Positions 36,244 through 44,013 of a stretch of DNA of 48,879 nucleotides are shown piece after piece. The notes beneath the pieces are model-generated. The model had not been told where the DNA came from, did no database searches, and saw only the letters and a list, made by a program, of their open reading frames with translations. A program made the position numbers and the translations under genes. Source of the DNA: Bacteroidota bacterium (GTDB taxonomy: Bacteria; Bacteroidota; Ignavibacteria; Ignavibacteriales; SURF-24); assembly GCA_030706145.1 (NCBI GenBank), contig JAUZPB010000021.1, positions 1 to 48,879 of the forward strand, read 5' to 3'. The first letter of the stretch is position 1. Each line of letters starts with the position of its first letter.

Positions 36244-36823
36244 AATATTTGCAGCGCTGATATTTTTATCAGTTTCTATTTTTGCGCAGAGCACCGCCGC
36301 AAGTGCACAGGGCAGGGCTTCTTCAGGTGTCAGGAGGGATTCACTTAAAGAAGGGTTCTCCAGAGAAGGATTATCTAAGGCAGATTCCTCATCACTTCCT
36401 GCTGACAACAAGGTTTCTTCAGATACGGCATACTATGTAATGCATAAATCTCCATGGGGAGCGGTCCTTAGAAGTGCTGTTCTTCCCGGATGGGGACAGG
36501 TCTATAATCAGTCCTACTGGAAAGTGCCTGTTGTATGGGGCTTTATTGGGTTCTATACATACTACTGGATAGATCAGAACAAGAAATACAGAAATACAAT
36601 TAATGATTATACAGGCGGAAATAAATGGGGCTGGGCACCGGACATCTATGTTACAAGAAGAAACTTCTACAGGGATCAGAGGGATCTTTTTGCTATATAC
36701 ATAGGCATAGTATATGCCCTTAACATGCTGGATGCATATGTTGATGCTCATCTGTTTGATTTCAGTGTCGATGAAGACCCACGAACTGGAGCTTCAATGT
36801 TGCAGCTTAGGTATCATTTCTAA
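36224..36823 (+). CDS. DUF5683-like exported membrane protein
   Basis: A 199-residue protein with a signal peptide ([17 protein letters not shown]), a Ser-rich linker, then a conserved region MHKSPWGAVLRSAVLPGWGQVYNQSYWKVP with one or two hydrophobic stretches and DLFAIYIGIVYALNMLDAYVDAHLFDF. This resembles the DUF5683 family of Bacteroidota, which I recall as often following parAB; its function is unknown. The start is TTG 36224 inside parB, the only start that keeps the whole signal peptide. Composition remains elevated in GC like parAB. Confidence 0.82.
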   Translation: MGKTTIKIFAALIFLSVSIFAQSTAASAQGRASSGVRRDSLKEGFSREGLSKADSSSLPADNKVSSDTAYYVMHKSPWGAVLRSAVLPGWGQVYNQSYWKVPVVWGFIGFYTYYWIDQNKKYRNTINDYTGGNKWGWAPDIYVTRRNFYRDQRDLFAIYIGIVYALNMLDAYVDAHLFDFSVDEDPRTGASMLQLRYHF

Positions 36824-36910
36824 TAATATTTTACTTACTTTCAATTTAATTTAATCATTTCAGAAGATCTTTTTATATATTTCATTCGTCCAAATATAAA
36901 ACGATTCAAT

Positions 36911-36937
36911 TTCTTTTTAACAGATTCTTTTTAACAG
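36911..36937 (+). repeat. Short direct repeat upstream of the zinc-ribbon/Yip1 gene
   Basis: TTCTTTTTAACAG occurs at 36911-36923 and again at 36925-36937, with one A between. It lies 11 bases before the TTG start at 36948. Function unknown; may be slippage. Confidence 0.85.
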
Positions 36938-36947
36938 TCCGGAGCCT

Positions 36948-37661
36948 TTGTCAAAAATGAAGAATGTAATTACATGCAAGAACTGTAAAGCTGAAAATCC
37001 ATATTTTAGCTATATCTGCAATAATTGCCGGTCATATCTAAGGGAGAGGGTTGTTAACATTGATCTTTGGAAAACGTTGGGGACAATAATTGAATCACCT
37101 ACAAAGGCTTTTTCAAACATAATACATGCAGAGCACAAGAATTTTATTTCATTATTATATTTTCTCTTTGCTATAAAATTCTTCATAAACATTCTAATGA
37201 TAGATGATCCGGTATTTGGAAGCATAAAAGTTCTGAATAATGTATCGTTATTGTTTTTATTATCCCTTATAGTGCCAATTGTAGTTATTTGCGTTTTTGC
37301 CTTGCTACTTAAATTTGTAACTAAATTGTTAAAGGTACAGACAAGATTTAAGGATAATCTTTCAATTCTTATTTATAGCCTTGTTCCAAGTAGTATTGCT
37401 CTGGTTTTCTTTTTCCCGGTTGAACTTGTACTTTTTGGTTCGGCTTTATTTATATCAAATCCCTCACCATTTCTACTGAAACAAAATCCGGCTTATGTAA
37501 TGTCTGCACTCGAAGGGCTGATGGTCATTTGGTCTTTTGTACTTACTTTCTTTGCAATAAAATCTGCAACAAAGTCTGTAATATTCAGCCTGATTTCATC
37601 AATTCTTTTCCATGGTATAATGATTGGACTTTTACTAGTGCTGACAAAGATTTTTAGCTAA
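36948..37661 (+). CDS. Zinc-ribbon and Yip1-domain membrane protein
   Basis: The 237-residue protein begins with a four-cysteine zinc ribbon (CKNCKAENPYFSYICNNC, residues 10-27). After an amphipathic linker (IIESPTKAFSNI) come about five membrane helices in a Yip1-like arrangement. Yip1-type bacterial proteins have no settled function. The start may be TTG 36948 or ATG 36957, which would remove three residues. GGAG at 36941-36944 is too close to the first and somewhat far from the second. Confidence 0.8.
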   Translation: MSKMKNVITCKNCKAENPYFSYICNNCRSYLRERVVNIDLWKTLGTIIESPTKAFSNIIHAEHKNFISLLYFLFAIKFFINILMIDDPVFGSIKVLNNVSLLFLLSLIVPIVVICVFALLLKFVTKLLKVQTRFKDNLSILIYSLVPSSIALVFFFPVELVLFGSALFISNPSPFLLKQNPAYVMSALEGLMVIWSFVLTFFAIKSATKSVIFSLISSILFHGIMIGLLLVLTKIFS

Positions 37662-37799
37662 TAAGACAAAATCAATCCCTATACAAAGAAATTTCCTCTG
37701 AATTCTTTGTAATCTCTTTTGTTATCTTTATTTTAGATACAGTATTTCTTGAAATTAAAAGAAAATAAATATTTAATTTTCAATTAAAGAAAGATTTCT

Positions 37800-38969
37800 A
37801 TGAAAACTATATTTGAAAAGGAAAGAGAATTATTCCTTCCTACGTATAATCGTTATCCTCTGGAAATTAGTTATGGCGAAGGAGCCTATCTAATTGATAA
37901 AAAAGGAGATAGGTATCTTGACTTCTTTTCGGGTCTTGCTGTAAATGCTCTTGGATATGCCCATCCGAAAATTGTGCAAGCGGTATCAGAACAGATCACA
38001 AAGTTTGCACATCTATCGAACAACTATATTACAGATATTCAAATTGAATTTACAGAAAAGCTCTTAAAGAATGCCCATATGTCAAGGGCATTTCTTGCTA
38101 ATAGCGGGACTGAAGCAATTGAAGGTACGTTAAAACTAATTCGATTAAAGAAGGGGCCGGATAAGAAGATCTTCTCACTTACGAATTCATTTCATGGCAG
38201 GACTTATGGTGCAATGACTCTTACGGCAAGAGAAAAATACAAAAAGGGTTTTGAGCCATTACTACAGAATATTGGTCATATCGAGTTTAATAGTATAGAA
38301 GATCTGGAGAGTAAAATAAATGAAAATACTGCAGCAATAATATTTGAGTTAATTCAGGGAGAAGGCGGGATAAACGAAGTATCCAGTGAATTCATTTCAA
38401 AAGTTGCTGAACTTAGAGAAAAATATGGATTTCTTTTCATTGCAGATGCTATTCAAGATGGAGTCGGCAGAAGCGGAAAAGGATTTGTACATGAATATTA
38501 TAATATTACGCCGGATGTTCTTGTAGTTGCTAAGTCAATTGGAGGAGGATTACCTTTAGGTGCTTTCCTGACAACAGAAGAATTATGTAATGTTTTCCCT
38601 GTTGGGAAACATGGAACTACTTTTGGAGGTAATCCGGTTAGTTGTGCTGCCGGAAAAGTTGTACTAGAAGAAGTATTTGAGCATGGACTTATTGAACATG
38701 TTGCAGAACTTGGGGCTTATCTAAAAAACAATCTTCTCAAAATGAAAGATGAATTACCCGATCAAATAGTAGATGTTAGAGGCCGGGGATTCATACTGGG
38801 AGTTGAACTATCTTTTGATGCTTCTGAAGTTGTTAAAAAGATGAGGGCAAGAAAAGTACTGACAAATGCAACTAATCAGAAAGTTTTAAGATTACTGCCT
38901 CCATATATAATAACAAAAGAAGATGCGGATTTATTCCTTGGAGCATTAAAGGACTCATTAAAAAATTAA
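37800..38969 (+). CDS. Class III aminotransferase, acetylornithine aminotransferase-like
   Basis: A 389-residue PLP enzyme of fold type I: YLDFFSGLAVNALGYAHP, LANSGTEAIEGTLKLIR, NSFHGRTYGAMTLT, IIFELIQGEGG and the PLP lysine Lys245 in VVAKSIGGGLPLGA. The best match by eye is ArgD (acetylornithine or succinyldiaminopimelate aminotransferase). The usual DEVQTGxGRTG is changed to DAIQDGVGRSG: Asp216, which contacts the PLP ring nitrogen, is kept, but the following Glu is Ala217. No other arginine genes are nearby; nadB begins three bases after it, suggesting co-expression. Substrate therefore uncertain. Confidence 0.85.
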   Translation: MKTIFEKERELFLPTYNRYPLEISYGEGAYLIDKKGDRYLDFFSGLAVNALGYAHPKIVQAVSEQITKFAHLSNNYITDIQIEFTEKLLKNAHMSRAFLANSGTEAIEGTLKLIRLKKGPDKKIFSLTNSFHGRTYGAMTLTAREKYKKGFEPLLQNIGHIEFNSIEDLESKINENTAAIIFELIQGEGGINEVSSEFISKVAELREKYGFLFIADAIQDGVGRSGKGFVHEYYNITPDVLVVAKSIGGGLPLGAFLTTEELCNVFPVGKHGTTFGGNPVSCAAGKVVLEEVFEHGLIEHVAELGAYLKNNLLKMKDELPDQIVDVRGRGFILGVELSFDASEVVKKMRARKVLTNATNQKVLRLLPPYIITKEDADLFLGALKDSLKN

Positions 38970-38972
38970 CAA

Positions 38973-40598
38973 ATGAAATTAGAAACAGATGTATTAATAA
39001 TAGGCAGTGGAATTGCCGGGTTATATGCTGCTTTGAAAGTAGCAGATAATTTAAAAGTAATAATAGTAACAAAAAAAGATAAGGCTGAATCAAATACGAA
39101 TCTTGCGCAAGGTGGAATTGCCTCTGTGCTTGGTCAAAATGATTCATTCGATAAACATATTTCGGATACACTTATAGCCGGTGCAGGTTTATGTAAACGT
39201 GAGCCAGTTGAGATACTTGTTAAAGAAGGTCCTGAAAGAATTCATGATCTTATTAATCTTGGGACAAGGTTTACACTCAAGAATGGTCAGCTTGATCTTG
39301 CAAGAGAAGGTGGGCATTCGGTGCACAGGATCGTTCATGCTGCAGATCTGACAGGTCATGAAGTTGAAAGGGCTCTTTTAGAGTCTGTAAATTCGAAGGA
39401 AAATATAACGATACTTGAAGATCACTGTGCAATTGATCTTATTACTGAGCATAATGTATATCAATTAAAAGAAGCTGTAATAAATAACCGTCACTGCTGG
39501 GGTGCTTATGTCCTTGATGTAAGGGACAATACTGTTCAGACCGTAACGGCAAAAGCAACAATTTTAGCAACCGGAGGGCTTGGACAAGTATATCTTAATA
39601 CAACAAATCCGCTCATTGCAACAGGAGATGGTTTTGCTATGGCATATAGAGCCGGAGCAAAATTGGGTAATATGGAATTCATTCAATTTCATCCTACGGC
39701 TTTTTATTCGGGATCAATTAATTCTGGCGCTTCACATCCATCGTTTTTGATCTCAGAGGCTGTAAGAGGTTTTGGTGGAATCTTAAGGACAAAAGATCAT
39801 AATGAGTTTATGTCTAAATATGACAGCCGAAAAGAATTAGCACCCCGAGATATTGTGGCAAGAGCAATAGATAATGAGTTAAAGAAAAGGGGCGATGATT
39901 ATGTCTACCTTGATGTTACACATAAACCGGCGCAGGAAATAAAGGAGCATTTTCCTCATATATATGAAAGATGCTTGGAAAGTGGTATTGATATAACAAA
40001 AGAGTTTATTCCAGTTGTTCCTGCTGCACATTATGCTTGTGGTGGTGTTGTAGTTGATACAGTAGGCCATAGTTCTCTAGAAGGCTTGTATGCATGTGGT
40101 GAAGTTTCGATGACAGGCATTCATGGTGCTAACAGGCTTGCAAGCAATTCACTTTTAGAAGCATTGGTATTTGCATATAGGGCGGCTTTAGAGATAAATA
40201 GAAAAGTTACAACCTCAAAGTTTGACATTCCGCAAATTCCAACCTGGGATGAATCTGGAACTCTGTCAGCTGATGAAAAGGTTATGATCTCTCATAGCTT
40301 CAGAGAGGTAAAGCAGGTAATGTGGGATTATGTAGGTATAGTAAGAAGTAACCTAAGGCTTGAGAGAGCCTTTAACAGGATACATAATCTTTATCTTGAA
40401 ATTGAAGATATGTACAAAAAGACAAAAGTCTTTGAGGAAATTCTTGAATTAAGAAATCTGATCACCTGTTCTCATGCTATTATTAAATCTGCAATGATGA
40501 GAAAAGAAAGCAGGGGATTGCATTATACGCTTGATTATCTTAAGACAGATGAGTCTCAAGAACCGCATGATACAATAATTCAGAATAGAATACCATAG
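38973..40598 (+). CDS. nadB: L-aspartate oxidase
   Basis: FAD enzyme that oxidises aspartate to iminoaspartate, the first step of de novo NAD synthesis. The 541 residues show the dinucleotide fold DVLIIGSGIAGLYAAL, the NLAQGGIASVLG segment, AREGGHSVHRIVHAADLTG, ATGGLGQVYLNTTNP, FIQFHPTAFY, PAAHYACGGVVVD and GANRLASNSLLEALVF; the C-terminal helical domain is complete. The active-site signatures favour NadB over succinate dehydrogenase. It follows the aminotransferase by three bases. NadA and NadC are not in the window. Confidence 0.95.
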   Translation: MKLETDVLIIGSGIAGLYAALKVADNLKVIIVTKKDKAESNTNLAQGGIASVLGQNDSFDKHISDTLIAGAGLCKREPVEILVKEGPERIHDLINLGTRFTLKNGQLDLAREGGHSVHRIVHAADLTGHEVERALLESVNSKENITILEDHCAIDLITEHNVYQLKEAVINNRHCWGAYVLDVRDNTVQTVTAKATILATGGLGQVYLNTTNPLIATGDGFAMAYRAGAKLGNMEFIQFHPTAFYSGSINSGASHPSFLISEAVRGFGGILRTKDHNEFMSKYDSRKELAPRDIVARAIDNELKKRGDDYVYLDVTHKPAQEIKEHFPHIYERCLESGIDITKEFIPVVPAAHYACGGVVVDTVGHSSLEGLYACGEVSMTGIHGANRLASNSLLEALVFAYRAALEINRKVTTSKFDIPQIPTWDESGTLSADEKVMISHSFREVKQVMWDYVGIVRSNLRLERAFNRIHNLYLEIEDMYKKTKVFEEILELRNLITCSHAIIKSAMMRKESRGLHYTLDYLKTDESQEPHDTIIQNRIP

Positions 40599-40615
40599 TA
40601 ATATAAAATATTTAC

Positions 40616-40636
40616 AGCGGAGATTTTTTCTCCGCT
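40616..40636. terminator. Hairpin between convergent nadB and ppx/gppA genes
   Basis: AGCGGAGA (40616-40623) pairs with TCTCCGCT (40629-40636) around five T. There is no strong T-run after either side, so termination is probable but less certain than for other hairpins here. Confidence 0.6.
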
Positions 40637-40647
40637 ATAAATATAAA

Positions 40648-41565
40648 TCAGAGTTTGTCTAAGTAGTCAATTATTGACCCAAATCGAATTCCTCTTCCGC
40701 TTACTGCAATATCTTTTACATTAAGTATCTCCGAGATAAGAAAAAGAATTGCCGTTCCGGCAAGTATTATATCATCTCTGCCGTTAACTATTTCCTGATA
40801 TTTACTCTTTATTTCACTATGACTCATTTTTGAAAGGTGGGATACGAAATTACGTAATTCATCTTTATATAAAACGGAACCTTCAACTTTTTCTTCATCA
40901 TAAATAGTAAGTCCCTGTTTTATGCAGGATAGAGAAGTAGGTGTTCCTGCTACGGCAATAACAAGAGCGTCTGAAGGAAAACGGTTCGTTAATTCTGCGA
41001 AAACATTATTTATTCTATTAAATAACTCCTTCAGTTCTTTATTGTTTGGGGGATCATTCTTTAACAAATTTTCAGTAAGGTTGACAGCCCCAGCTTCAAA
41101 ACTCTTGCTATAGGTGATGGATTTGTCAGTCCCAAAAATGACTTCTGTACTGCCACCTCCAATATCAATTACAATATTATTTGCAGAATTAAAAGCTGAG
41201 ATTGAGCCTAAATATGAAAGCCTGGCTTCTTCGGTTCCACTAATAATCTCAACTTCAATTCCGAATCGATCTTTAATTTCATTTATTATGTCGTTGGAAT
41301 TTGAAGCTAATCTTAAAGCGCTTGTCCCTTTTGCAATAACTTTTTCACAGTTATAATTTTTTATTATGTCTGCATAGATTTCAATTACATCAAAAAGCCG
41401 GATTATACTATCTTTATTGATCTCCCCGCCCGGAATCAAGCCTTTTCCAATTCTAGGCATACGATATTCATTCAATAAAGGTTTAATTGTTTTATCATCT
41501 TTACTTATATTTGCAATTAGCATTAAAACGGTATTTGTACCGATGTCTATTGAGGCAATATTCAT
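40648..41565 (-). CDS. Ppx/GppA-family phosphatase
   Basis: A 305-residue member of the ASKHA fold: MNIASIDIGTNTVLMLIA (phosphate 1 loop), AKGTSALRLASN, ISGTEEARLSYLG, NIVIDIGGGSTEVIFG (phosphate 2 loop) and GRDDIILAGTAIL. These enzymes hydrolyse exopolyphosphate or pppGpp. At about 305 residues it is the short form without the C-terminal HD-like domain, so activity on long polyphosphate or pppGpp cannot be told from sequence. It stands alone on the minus strand, divergent from the gene at 41604. Confidence 0.93.
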   Translation of the reverse strand: MNIASIDIGTNTVLMLIANISKDDKTIKPLLNEYRMPRIGKGLIPGGEINKDSIIRLFDVIEIYADIIKNYNCEKVIAKGTSALRLASNSNDIINEIKDRFGIEVEIISGTEEARLSYLGSISAFNSANNIVIDIGGGSTEVIFGTDKSITYSKSFEAGAVNLTENLLKNDPPNNKELKELFNRINNVFAELTNRFPSDALVIAVAGTPTSLSCIKQGLTIYDEEKVEGSVLYKDELRNFVSHLSKMSHSEIKSKYQEIVNGRDDIILAGTAILFLISEILNVKDIAVSGRGIRFGSIIDYLDKL

Positions 41566-41603
41566 GATTTTTTTATATTTTTGGAAAAAAGGATATTCAA
41601 TTT

Positions 41604-42125
41604 ATGCAAAATATTAGTAAAGTTTCAAAAGTCTTTCTCTATTTATGTACATTAAGCGGGATACTATGGCTAGGTGGTTATTTATCGCGTTTACTTTTGA
41701 CATATCAACTTTTTGAACCTCGTGATTTTATATTAAAGCAATATGTGACTGAACAAAATTTGGGTGGGATACTCGTAACAATGAATAGTTCTGTCACATT
41801 TACAATGATATTTTATTTACTTTTTGTTATTTCGTTTATATTGTTTATTATTACTTCACGTATAAGTTTAAAAGAAGAGGGTTGGCTTTTTGTAACACTT
41901 TTAATTGTACTTATAACAATGCCGTTTGAGCTATATCTTATATCATTTGATTATAAAATAGTGACAAAGGTATTTTACAGTTCATTTGTTCCTGGTGAGA
42001 TATTAGGTTTATATATTAAACGTTTAAAAGTGCTTAGTAGTTTTTCTTTAATAGAAATATTCTCATATTGTGCAATAATTTTTCTGGTTGTATTTCAACC
42101 TCTTAAATTGAAAAAGCAAAAATGA
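41604..42125 (+). CDS. Small membrane protein of unknown function
   Basis: 173 residues with four predicted helices: about 11-29, 65-84, 93-112 and 146-166. No recognisable catalytic motif. It ends in a Lys-rich tail (LKLKKQK). The last four bases form an ATGA overlap with the next gene, which in turn overlaps aroQ in the same way, so the three are one translational unit. I do not recognise the family. Confidence 0.75.
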   Translation: MQNISKVSKVFLYLCTLSGILWLGGYLSRLLLTYQLFEPRDFILKQYVTEQNLGGILVTMNSSVTFTMIFYLLFVISFILFIITSRISLKEEGWLFVTLLIVLITMPFELYLISFDYKIVTKVFYSSFVPGEILGLYIKRLKVLSSFSLIEIFSYCAIIFLVVFQPLKLKKQK

Positions 42126-42394
42126 AAATAAACGAAAAAGAATTTGAAGATATACTTAAAGACCTAAAAGCGCTAGCCGCAGAGCTTGGTGCAACAGTAC
42201 GTTTCGAAAAAGGTGATTTCAAGGGAGGCTACTGTTTACTGAAAGATTCGAAGGTAATTGTAATTAATAAGATTGCGAATTTACAGCGTAAAGTTATGAT
42301 ACTTTCGGCAGCTTTGAAGGAATTGGGTATTGATCAGATTTACCTTACCCCAAAATTGCGTGAAATTATTGATGAGATGAACGAGGAGAAATGA
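42122..42394 (+). CDS. Small conserved-looking protein of unknown function
   Basis: A 90-residue soluble protein: a helix (EKEFEDILKDLKALAAELGA), a beta segment (TVRFEKGDFKGGYCLLKDSKVIVINK), then two helices (ANLQRKVMILSAALKELG and TPKLREIIDEMNEEK). It is a plausible compact alpha/beta fold, too short for an enzyme I can name. ATGA overlaps on both sides (with 41604 and aroQ) strongly support that it is translated. Confidence 0.78.
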   Translation: MKINEKEFEDILKDLKALAAELGATVRFEKGDFKGGYCLLKDSKVIVINKIANLQRKVMILSAALKELGIDQIYLTPKLREIIDEMNEEK

Positions 42395-42828
42395 AATTTA
42401 TTGTATTAAACGGTCCGAACCTTAATCTTCTTGGTTCGAGAGATAAAAACCATTATGGAGCTTTTTCATTAAGTGATATAGAATTGCTTTTAAAGAAAGA
42501 ATATCCTGATGATTACTTTGAGTTTTATCAATCCAATCATGAAGGAGAATTGATTGACCGTATTCAAAAGGCTGAAGCTTTTTTTGATGGTGTTATTATT
42601 AACCCAGGGGGCTATGCACATACATCAGTTGCAATTAAAGATGCTTTAACCGAGTCAAAGATACCAAAGATAGAGGTTCATTTATCAAACCTCTCCTCAA
42701 GAGAAAATTATAGACAGGTATGCCTTACAGCCTCTTCATGCAATGGTTATTTATCCGGCTTTAAGGCTGATGGATATCTGGCAGCAGTGTATTTGTTAAA
42801 GAGGATATTACGAGGTAAGGAAAGTTAA
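42391..42828 (+). CDS. aroQ: Type II 3-dehydroquinate dehydratase
   Basis: Third step of the shikimate pathway: dehydration of 3-dehydroquinate. The 145-residue length is typical of the type II enzyme. Motifs: VLNGPNLNLLGSRDKNHYGAFSL (active-site Arg and Tyr), FYQSNHEGELIDRI, VIINPGGYAHTSVAI, IEVHLSNLSSRENYR (catalytic His) and GYLSGFKADGYLAAVYLL. It starts at the ATGA overlap with the 90-residue gene. No other shikimate gene is in the window. Confidence 0.96.
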   Translation: MKFIVLNGPNLNLLGSRDKNHYGAFSLSDIELLLKKEYPDDYFEFYQSNHEGELIDRIQKAEAFFDGVIINPGGYAHTSVAIKDALTESKIPKIEVHLSNLSSRENYRQVCLTASSCNGYLSGFKADGYLAAVYLLKRILRGKES

Positions 42829-43044
42829 GAGAAAAATAACGAATTAGATTTAACGATGGAATTTGAATGAATACCGGCTTTTGTAAATTTTAGATTTCTA
42901 ATAAACATCAGCTTTTATATGCAGAATTATCAAATGATATTAGAAAATACTTTATGATTTTGCATGTAAATTGTTATAAAAGAAAACGTTCCTTGAATTT
43001 TGAATCTTAATTCTTTATTTTACCTCATGTTTTAAAAGGCAGAA

Positions 43045-43437
43045 ATGAAAGAACTAGGTATTAAGAAGTTATATTATTCAATAAGTGAAGTAAGTAAAAT
43101 TACAGGGTTGGAGCAGTATGTCCTCAGGTACTGGGAAAATGAGTTTGAAGAGCTGAAACCAGCAAAGAACAGAGCAGGCAACAGAATTTATACGAATAAA
43201 GATATTCAGGTGATACTGAAGATAAAAAAACTTCTGAAGGACGAGAAATATACTATTGAGGGGGCAAAAAAACTGATTAAAGAACCTGAAGAATTAAAGG
43301 CCAGAATCGTTCCAGTTGTTGAAGAAGAACCAGTTCCTGAGCAAAAGGAAAAAAATAGTTGGGAAAATGACCAATCTTTCAAAAAAGACCTTGAACAAAT
43401 CAAAAGCTTTTTGATATATTTACAATCTAAATTATAA
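43045..43437 (+). CDS. MerR-type DNA-binding regulator
   Basis: A 130-residue regulator with a winged-helix MerR head: YYSISEVSKITGLEQYVLRYWENEF, then PAKNRAGNRIYTNKDIQVILKIKKLL and YTIEGAKKLI. The rest is an acidic, Pro-rich linker and a short C-terminal helix. There is no metal-binding cysteine or drug-binding domain, unlike classical MerR. Such short MerR-like proteins occur in Bacteroidota with unknown targets. It ends 14 bases before the tRNA gene. Confidence 0.88.
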   Translation: MKELGIKKLYYSISEVSKITGLEQYVLRYWENEFEELKPAKNRAGNRIYTNKDIQVILKIKKLLKDEKYTIEGAKKLIKEPEELKARIVPVVEEEPVPEQKEKNSWENDQSFKKDLEQIKSFLIYLQSKL

Positions 43438-43451
43438 AGATTTATAATGAC

Positions 43452-43525
43452 CGGAACGTGGCGCAGCCCGGTAGCGTACCTGAATGGGGTTCAGGGGGTC
43501 GCGGGTTCAAATCCCGCCGTTCCGA
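43452..43525 (+). tRNA. tRNA-Pro (anticodon GGG)
   Basis: A full cloverleaf: acceptor CGGAACG/CGTTCCG, D-arm GCGC/GCGT, anticodon stem CCTGA/TCAGG with loop ATGGGGT (anticodon GGG, reads CCC and CCU), T-arm GCGGG/CCCGC with loop TTCAAAT. Discriminator A at 43525. The 3' CCA is not encoded; the next bases are CAA. Confidence 0.95.
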
Positions 43526-43532
43526 CAAATAC

Positions 43533-43565
43533 TAAGCCCTTATTTTACAAGGGCTTATTTAGTTT
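43533..43565 (+). terminator. Terminator of the tRNA-Pro gene
   Basis: TAAGCCCTT (43533-43541) pairs with AAGGGCTTA (43549-43557), loop of seven, then TTTAGTTTT. It starts eight bases after the tRNA. Confidence 0.85.
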
Positions 43566-43747
43566 TAAAGAGATATTCTATAATATATAAATGACTTGAA
43601 GTGACAAAATTTCTAGCAAGTATCATTTGTGATATTTTAAGCTTTTTCCCAAAACAAGCTTAGTCCAGATACCGTCTAATAATCATTCTATTTTCAAATC
43701 TCAATTAAGCTCTTCCGATATATTTCTTTCTTGTCCTGCAAGTAACA

Positions 43748-43794
43748 GAATAATGTTTTAGTGTGAATAATGTTTTAGTGTGAATAATGTTTTT
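43748..43794 (+). repeat. 17-bp tandem repeat, about 2.7 copies
   Basis: GAATAATGTTTTAGTGT occurs at 43748-43764 and 43765-43781, then a partial copy at 43782-43794 with a change at its last base. It lies 220 bases before the response regulator gene. Confidence 0.93.
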
Positions 43795-43858
43795 GATGAA
43801 TAAAACTTTTCGTTTGCCTTTTAAATCAGAATAATTTATGTTCAATAAAATTTAAGTC

Positions 43859-43903
43859 TTGACGAATAAACTTGTTGACGAATATACCATTTATGCTTAT
43901 GAA
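43859..43903 (+). promoter_or_regulatory. Two overlapping promoter candidates for the response regulator
   Basis: TTGACGAATA occurs twice with a 16-base period (43859-43868 and 43875-43884). The first TTGACG is 18 bases from TATACC (43883-43888); the second is 17 bases from TATGAA (43898-43903). Both read toward the gene at 44014. Confidence 0.4.
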
Positions 43904-44013
43904 ATATTTACTGCAAAAAATGAATAATTCCAGGCATAAAAGATAATATTGAATTACTGTAAAATATTTATGTATTTTAGCCATTCTTTAAACATCACAA
44001 AAATTGGTAGTAA

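Larger units (their letters stand above)
43566..44013. other. Long AT-rich intergenic region upstream of the response regulator
   Basis: About 450 bases with no credible gene in either direction. It contains a 17-bp tandem repeat and two overlapping promoter candidates, both listed separately. Its size and structure suggest a regulated promoter region for the response-regulator genes. Confidence 0.6.

Noticed and set aside
34321-36947. A parS site near parAB
   Set aside because: I looked for the TGTTNCACGTGAAACA-type palindrome here and elsewhere in the window and found none; it may lie outside. A TATCTTTG at 34365-34372 resembles the Bacteroidota -7 element but has no matching -33 element.
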